Of a stretch of DNA of 34,094 nt, positions 29,298 through 34,094 are shown in pieces. Origin of the DNA: Elusimicrobiota bacterium (GTDB taxonomy: Bacteria > Elusimicrobiota > Elusimicrobia > UBA1565 > UBA9628); NCBI GenBank assembly GCA_023249645.1, contig JAHFCF010000024.1:1-34094 (forward strand), given 5' to 3'. Position 1 is the stretch's first letter. Each line of letters starts with the position of its first letter. A program made the translations under genes and the position numbers. A model generated the notes under the pieces. It ran no database searches, was not told where the DNA came from, and was given only the letters and a program-made list of their open reading frames with translations.

Positions 29298-31180
29298 TCG
29301 AGCGGATCGACCTCAAGGTGGGTTTCGCGTGCAATAATCTCTGTCAGTTCTGCGTCCAGGGCGATAAGCGCGAACGATTGCCGGCCAAGCCCCTGGCGGA
29401 GCTCAAGAAGTCGCTGGAGGAGGGCCGGCGTTCTGGGGCGAAAGGAGTTGTTTTCACCGGGGGTGAGCCTTCTCTGCATCCGCATATTCTGGGACTCGTC
29501 CGTGCCGCCAAGCGCCTGGGCTACGAGACGATCCAGCTGCAGTCGAATGGCCGGACTTTCTGCTACACGGAGACGGTTCGCAAGTTCATCGCGGCTGGGG
29601 TCAATGAGTTCGGTCCGGCCCTTCACGGTTCGCGTCCGGAGATCCATGATTTCCTGACCGGCGCTCCGGGGAGTTTTCTCCAGGTCGTGTCCGGTATGCG
29701 CAACATCAAGAAATTGGGACAACGGCTCATCACCAACACTGTCATCACCAAGGCCAATTATCGCGATCTGCCCGACTTAGCGCGTCTGCTCGTCTCTTTG
29801 GGGGTGGACCAGTATCAGTTCGCCTTCATGCACATCACGGGTCGCGCGGCCTCCCATCGGGAATGGCTGACGGCGCGAAAATCCATCATCGAGCCGTGGG
29901 TCAAGAAGGGGTTGGACGTGGGCATTGAGGCCGGCCTGCGGGTCATGACCGAGGCCATCCCCTACTGCTTCATGTCCGGTTACGAGGACTCTGTGGCGGA
30001 ACGGATCATCCCGCAGACCAAAATCTTCGACGCGGAAAGCGTGATTGAAGACTACTCGCAAGTCAGGCGGACGGAAGGGAAGGCCAAGGGCCCCCATTGC
30101 CCCGCCTGCGTTTATTTCAAGTCCTGCGAAGGCCCCTGGAGAGAATACCCCGAGATGTTCGGGTGGGACGAATTCCAACCAGTGGATAAGCAGCGCCATG
30201 GCGCCGATCGACGGGGGCAGGGCGGTGATCAGCGCAGAGCCATCGGCCCGATGAAAGCGGCCAAGATTCTCGACCTATCCATTGCTAGCGGGTGTCACAA
30301 CAAGTGCATCTTTTGTGCGAATGTCAAAAAAAAGATGCCGCTCTTGGAGACGGGGAAAATACTGCAGAAGCTGGAGGCTTACCGACGGGCAGGCTATGAC
30401 GGCCTTGATCTGAGCGCCAAGGAATTCACCCTTCGTAAAGATGCTGTTGAAATTCTTCTTCATGCGCGCAATTTGGGCTTTTCATTGATCCACCTCATCA
30501 CCAATGGTCATATGTTTGCGGATTATGCAACGATGGCAGGGTTCCTTGAGAGCGGGATCAATCAGGTATCGCTTTCTTTGCATAGCGACAACCAAGCGAC
30601 CGAAGCGAAGATCACCGGGAATCCGGAGAGCTTCCAAAAAAAGCTTGCCGCGATTAAGAATATCCTGCGGTATGCGGCCGAACAAAAGGGGGGGGTCCTG
30701 TTTGAGGTTAACACGGTCATGACTCCTCTGACAGCTTCGCGCATGGACCGTATCATGAGTTTTGTGGCGCAGCAGGGAGTTCGGCGGCACAACTTGTATT
30801 TCCCCCAGATTCATCCTCACATGTTGGCGGTTTTCGATCAGACTGTTCCGCACTTTTCTGAGATTGGAGTCTCTGTTTCCAGGGGGCTCGATCTTTGCCT
30901 GCCGCGAGGAACGAGCTATTCCATTGTGGACGTGCCGCCATGCATCCTTCCCAGGCATTTGAAGATGCTCAACTTGCGGTTAAGAAAGACGATCGCACAT
31001 GTCCAGGAGGAGAAGGATTTCGATGAGAAGTGGTTTGATGTGCGCCAGCAAAAACGCAAAGGCCCCCCGTGTCGTTTATGTCCCCAAGCCGATCGGTGCG
31101 AGGGTGTTTTTACGCGGTATGTGAACAAGAGGGGATGGGGGGAATTCCTGCCGGCACCTTTCTGGTCTGAAAAGCCATGA
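29294..31180 (+). CDS. Tandem double radical SAM protein
   Basis: A 628-residue protein starting by ATGA overlap at 29294 (a GTG nine bases earlier is possible). Half one (1 to about 300) has C13, C17, C20 (CNNLCQFC), FTGGEPSLHPHIL, QSNGRTFCYTETV, LHGSRPEIHDFL and the closing CPACVYFKSCEGPWREYPEM. A short hydrophilic linker (DKQRHGADRRGQGGDQRRA) leads to half two with C334, C338, C341 (CHNKCIFC), ITNGHMFADYATM and the closing CRLCPQADRCEGVF. The SAM-binding GGEP is not preserved in half two (LSAKEFTLRKD), so its reactivity may be altered. A Met at residue 320 starts half two and looks like the relic of a separate gene start. Confidence 0.8.
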   Translation: MIERIDLKVGFACNNLCQFCVQGDKRERLPAKPLAELKKSLEEGRRSGAKGVVFTGGEPSLHPHILGLVRAAKRLGYETIQLQSNGRTFCYTETVRKFIAAGVNEFGPALHGSRPEIHDFLTGAPGSFLQVVSGMRNIKKLGQRLITNTVITKANYRDLPDLARLLVSLGVDQYQFAFMHITGRAASHREWLTARKSIIEPWVKKGLDVGIEAGLRVMTEAIPYCFMSGYEDSVAERIIPQTKIFDAESVIEDYSQVRRTEGKAKGPHCPACVYFKSCEGPWREYPEMFGWDEFQPVDKQRHGADRRGQGGDQRRAIGPMKAAKILDLSIASGCHNKCIFCANVKKKMPLLETGKILQKLEAYRRAGYDGLDLSAKEFTLRKDAVEILLHARNLGFSLIHLITNGHMFADYATMAGFLESGINQVSLSLHSDNQATEAKITGNPESFQKKLAAIKNILRYAAEQKGGVLFEVNTVMTPLTASRMDRIMSFVAQQGVRRHNLYFPQIHPHMLAVFDQTVPHFSEIGVSVSRGLDLCLPRGTSYSIVDVPPCILPRHLKMLNLRLRKTIAHVQEEKDFDEKWFDVRQQKRKGPPCRLCPQADRCEGVFTRYVNKRGWGEFLPAPFWSEKP

Positions 31181-32277
31181 ACAAGCCTAAAGTGATATTG
31201 GTAAATCTGGATGACAACGATTTCATCCGTGCTTATTTTTTCCAGAGACACCTGCTCAGGACTCTCTCTGAGAGAGAAATTGATTCCGCCCTATTTTCCG
31301 CCATGGACCTTCGGCAGGTCTTTTCTAATATCAGCGGACCGCCCATCATGACGATACTCCAAAAAGAGCTGCTTTATAAGGATCTGCAGGGACTGCATGG
31401 CATTCCAACGGTATTCAATGAAAACAAAGAAGTTTTATTGAAACGATTGGGACACATGATCCGAAGTGAATCTCCCCGGGCCCTCATATTCAACAGCTTT
31501 GAACCATTGCTGTGTGGCTTTTTTAAAGATTATGCGCGATTTTTGTCGGGGAGTCGGGTGCTGATCTATGATCCCCATAAACTGGCCAGGATGCAAGCCG
31601 CCTCTCTGGCCGCAGCCGATAGAACACGATTCGGGAACATCACATTATTCACCGACGCGCATGTTGTTGAACCCTATTATCGCTATGGATTTGTTCCCCG
31701 GAATATTAAAAGCGTGAATCTCGTTTTGGATGAGGACTATTTCCGCCTTTTGAGACGACTGGGTCCAATGACGGTTGATCCGTGCGTGCTGTTTTCCGGG
31801 GGGGATAGCGCTCGTGATTACGGGGCATTGGAAAAAATCGCCCAGGAGATGGAGACGCCCTATGTCTTTGTTTCGAGTTTCTATAAAAAACTCCGGATCG
31901 ATCGGGTCGGCCGCAGGTCTCCTTATTTGATTTATTGGCGATATCATCTGCAAATGGCCAACTCCAAGATCGTGGTGATTTCTTTGAAGAAACACAGCCA
32001 CCCGGACAGCGGAATCACCAACATTGTGGCGGCGCATGCGCTGGGCAAGCCGGTGATCATCAACAGAACGGGAATGACCGCAAGGTATGTGAGGCACGGC
32101 AAAAACGGATTCTTGTTCGATGATCACAATGAAATCAAGCGGTATGTCGCCAGGCTGCTCAACGACCCGAAGCTGCATCGGCGGATGTGCGCAGAAGCCC
32201 GCCGGACTTTTTTGAAACACAACTCGTTAGCTGATTTGACGGGGAGGATTGTCAAAGAGGCAGGGAGGGCGGGATGA
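31177..32277 (+). CDS. GT4-like glycosyltransferase
   Basis: A 366-residue cytosolic protein joined to its neighbours by ATGA overlaps at both ends. The C-terminal half has the GT-B/GT4 plan: DSGITNIVAAHALGKPVIIN, TARYVRHGKNGFLFDDHNEI and YVARLLNDPKLHRRMCAEAR, corresponding to the nucleotide-sugar-binding E/D-G...A...G-x-P-V and NG-x-L sections. The N-terminal half is less typical (VILVNLDDNDFIRAYFF). Base composition is lower in GC than its neighbours; for example 31381-31440 has 24 G+C of 60. In this operon the likely acceptor is the modified Ser-rich peptide, but an envelope role cannot be excluded. Confidence 0.7.
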   Translation: MNKPKVILVNLDDNDFIRAYFFQRHLLRTLSEREIDSALFSAMDLRQVFSNISGPPIMTILQKELLYKDLQGLHGIPTVFNENKEVLLKRLGHMIRSESPRALIFNSFEPLLCGFFKDYARFLSGSRVLIYDPHKLARMQAASLAAADRTRFGNITLFTDAHVVEPYYRYGFVPRNIKSVNLVLDEDYFRLLRRLGPMTVDPCVLFSGGDSARDYGALEKIAQEMETPYVFVSSFYKKLRIDRVGRRSPYLIYWRYHLQMANSKIVVISLKKHSHPDSGITNIVAAHALGKPVIINRTGMTARYVRHGKNGFLFDDHNEIKRYVARLLNDPKLHRRMCAEARRTFLKHNSLADLTGRIVKEAGRAG

Positions 32278-33284
32278 CAGTCTCGTCTGGTGTGGCCCAA
32301 CGGGAGAGCCCTCAGTCTCCTCGACGCGTCGAGATAAACTTCGGGGTCCACTGCAATGGCCGGTGTATTTTCTGCATGAGCAGTTTTGGTCGTGACCGCA
32401 AGGAGCCTTGGGCCAGTTTTAAGAAAGTCCAGGAAGAACTCCGGCATTTTTATGGCCAGGGTTGCCGCGCCGCCGGATTCTTAGGAGGTGAACCGACGGT
32501 CTATCCGCATCTCTTGGAGAGTCTGGCTTATGCCAAGGGTCTGGGATACACGCAGCTGTCCATATGTACCAACGGCATCCGGCTGGCCGATCCTGTCTTT
32601 TGCCGGGCGCTGGTGCAAGCGGGCTTGAACCGCGTGACCATGTCCGTGCATAGCCATAAAGCGGAGGTCGAGGATGGGCTCATCATGCGCATTCCCGGGG
32701 CGCTGGCCCGCAAGGTGGCGGCAGTGAAAAACCTCGTGGCTTTGCGCCAAGAGGGATATCTGCGCGACAATGTTTCTCTCAATCCCGTTCTTTGCCGGCC
32801 GAATCTTTTTTTCATGGAGGATTTCATCGATTTTTTCAGTGGCCTGGGGGTCGGAGATATCCGCTTTAATTATATCTGGCCGCATGGCGAGGTCAAAAAC
32901 GATCGCGATTGGATCCCGGCCTTCAGAGAAGCCATGCCGGAGATCGTGCGGATCATGCTGGTCAATGAGAAAAAGCTGCATAAGCATCTTTCCTTCGGCG
33001 GGGTGCCGCAATGTGCCTTGCGTCTGGTCCCGTGCTCGCAACAGCTTCAGGAGTATTTAACGGCCAAATATCTTGACGAGACCAGCTTTGAGCAAAACAA
33101 CTATGTCAGTCTGGCGGCCCAGGGAGATCCGACGAAGGACCGATTCGTCTGGCAGGAAGTGCGGCGGGAAGTGTTCAAGACCAAGCCGGTGCAGTGCGCG
33201 CGCTGCGGCCACCAAGGTCGTTGCGATGGCGTGTGGTCGAGCTATGCGCAGCTCTACGGATTGGAAGAGCTGCAGCCGTTCTGA
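32274..33284 (+). CDS. Radical SAM protein with C-terminal Cys region, last gene of the operon
   Basis: A 336-residue protein starting by ATGA overlap. A 20-residue leader precedes C27, C31, C34 (CNGRCIFC). Other motifs are FLGGEPTVYPHLL, CTNGIRLADPVF, VHSHKAEVEDGL and the end CARCGHQGRCDGVWSSYAQL with YGLEELQPF. The C-terminal plan is the same as in 23711, 27133 and both halves of 29294. It ends one base before the convergent gene on the other strand, and no terminator is visible between them. Confidence 0.8.
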   Translation: MTVSSGVAQRESPQSPRRVEINFGVHCNGRCIFCMSSFGRDRKEPWASFKKVQEELRHFYGQGCRAAGFLGGEPTVYPHLLESLAYAKGLGYTQLSICTNGIRLADPVFCRALVQAGLNRVTMSVHSHKAEVEDGLIMRIPGALARKVAAVKNLVALRQEGYLRDNVSLNPVLCRPNLFFMEDFIDFFSGLGVGDIRFNYIWPHGEVKNDRDWIPAFREAMPEIVRIMLVNEKKLHKHLSFGGVPQCALRLVPCSQQLQEYLTAKYLDETSFEQNNYVSLAAQGDPTKDRFVWQEVRREVFKTKPVQCARCGHQGRCDGVWSSYAQLYGLEELQPF

Positions 33285-33285
33285 T

Positions 33286-34068
33286 CTATTTCGGGCAGCA
33301 CCAGACGGTGCCGAGGCGGGCGGAGTCCTGGGCGATGGTGTAGTTGGCGTCTCCTGGATTCGAGCCGAGGATCTGGCCGAAGACCGTATAGGAAAAACAG
33401 TAGGCGGGCATGCTGGCGAATGGCACTTTGCATGCCGGCTTTGTGTAGTCGACGATGATGGGCGGCCCGCTGCGGCCCTGATAAGAGGTTCCATTGATAT
33501 ACAGTCCGGGCGTCCATGAGGCATACTGGGCCGCGCCGCAGGGGGCGGTGTTGGGCAGGGGAGTGGTTGCTACGCAGCCGGTGTTGGTGTTGTCGATGTA
33601 GAGATAGCCTTTCCCGCCTCCGATGCTTGCCGGCACAGCGCCCAGATAGGCGCTGCCTCCCGAGGCCACGGCAAAAACAGGAGTTCCGGCTTCATTGATC
33701 AAGATGTGAGTGCCGGCCGGTCCGTCCTGTTCATAATACGCTTGCCCGGCCGGCACGTTCCCGTTGCCCACGTAGATGCCCACGGCGGATCCGGCATTGG
33801 AGACGTACAACTGGGCGAGATTGGAGGCGTTGTTCGCGTAGTTGGCGCCGATGCTGACGCTGCTGCCGACGGTGCGGGCCAGAGTGGTCTGCCCGGTCGT
33901 AATCATCTGGGTGTAGACGCCCGAGGGCGCCGGGTAGTAGGTCGTCAGGGTGACGCTCTCGGAGCCGAGTTCCGCGGCGGTCATCAGCAGGACGAGAGAG
34001 GTGAGCAGCGTCACAAAGGAGCGGCGCTTGAAGGACAGGTCGAGATGGATGGTTAATTCTTTGGCCAT
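33286..34068 (-). CDS. Exported surface protein with a single N-terminal membrane segment
   Basis: A 260-residue product with a basic N-terminus and one hydrophobic segment (RRSFVTLLTSLVLLMTAAEL), consistent with a signal or anchor. It is followed by SVTLTTYYPAPSGVYTQM, a sequence I associate from memory with repeated secreted proteins of Elusimicrobia and Omnitrophica-like genomes. The remainder is Gly/Ser/Asn-rich beta sequence (VGSSVSIGANYANNASNLAQ), then an AVASGGSAYLG stretch, ending with two vicinal Cys (WCCPK). No enzyme motif is seen. Whether it belongs to the radical SAM pathway is unknown; it is transcribed in the opposite direction. Confidence 0.55.
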   Translation of the reverse strand: MAKELTIHLDLSFKRRSFVTLLTSLVLLMTAAELGSESVTLTTYYPAPSGVYTQMITTGQTTLARTVGSSVSIGANYANNASNLAQLYVSNAGSAVGIYVGNGNVPAGQAYYEQDGPAGTHILINEAGTPVFAVASGGSAYLGAVPASIGGGKGYLYIDNTNTGCVATTPLPNTAPCGAAQYASWTPGLYINGTSYQGRSGPPIIVDYTKPACKVPFASMPAYCFSYTVFGQILGSNPGDANYTIAQDSARLGTVWCCPK

Positions 34069-34094
34069 GGCTATACGGTCTCTATGCGGGCATA

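Noticed and set aside
33286-34068. The terminal exported protein as a type IV prepilin substrate of the A24-like peptidase
   Set aside because: No Gly followed by a hydrophobic segment with Glu at +5 is present near the N-terminus; the segment looks like an ordinary signal or anchor.

Overview
The window is a GC-rich bacterial chromosome segment. Gene content (acetate kinase, ThyX, PhoH/YbeY, GlgC, a POT transporter, secreted PPC-repeat and pilin-like surface proteins) and the style of the radical SAM genes suggest an uncultured lineage such as Elusimicrobiota. That placement is inference from gene flavour and is not proven by a marker gene here.

Layout. Positions 1-4256 hold a CAU-anticodon tRNA, acetate kinase and a ZIP-family transporter on the minus strand, then two small-overlap lipoprotein genes on the plus strand. 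Positions 4262-10098 are a tightly overlapping seven-gene minus-strand operon: FG-GAP-like exported protein, receiver-domain protein, CbiX-like exported protein, thyX, HlyD/MacA-like adaptor, phoH, ybeY. It diverges from a two-gene plus-strand unit of unknown function (10138-11777). A 443-base gap with palindromes and duplicated gene tails (11778-12220) precedes a POT peptide transporter on the minus strand. After it come a striking AT-rich palindrome (13704-13771), a small exported protein, glgC and a PAP2 phosphatase.

The main interest is 16232-33284. This is one plus-strand transcription unit of about 17 kb headed by a recognisable sigma70-type promoter, with most genes overlapping at ATGA, GTGA or similar junctions. 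Its core is a His-Xaa-Ser system: an HxsD-like protein, an HxsB-like radical SAM/SPASM maturase and a 132-residue peptide (HxsA role) whose C-terminal half is 20 consecutive Ser-His-Xaa triplets. It is followed by eight further radical SAM proteins, giving nine proteins and eleven radical SAM domains in total. They include a fusion to a SAM-dependent methyltransferase, a B12-binding/radical SAM protein with a second radical SAM domain, a HemN-like protein and a tandem double radical SAM protein. Nearly all share a C-terminal C-x2-C-x5-C signature. A membrane protein with prepilin-peptidase (A24) aspartates and a GT4-like glycosyltransferase sit inside the same operon, and a cysteine-rich exported protein opens it. 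The most economical reading is an expanded peptide-modification (RiPP-like) pathway acting on the SHG-repeat peptide, with processing/export and glycosylation functions. The substrate relationship is inferred from gene order only.

A second theme is transcription architecture. Several genes outside the big cluster have a TAAAAT -10 box exactly six bases before the start codon, which predicts leaderless mRNAs. Two divergent gene pairs share a nearly identical 24-base element containing back-to-back -10 boxes.
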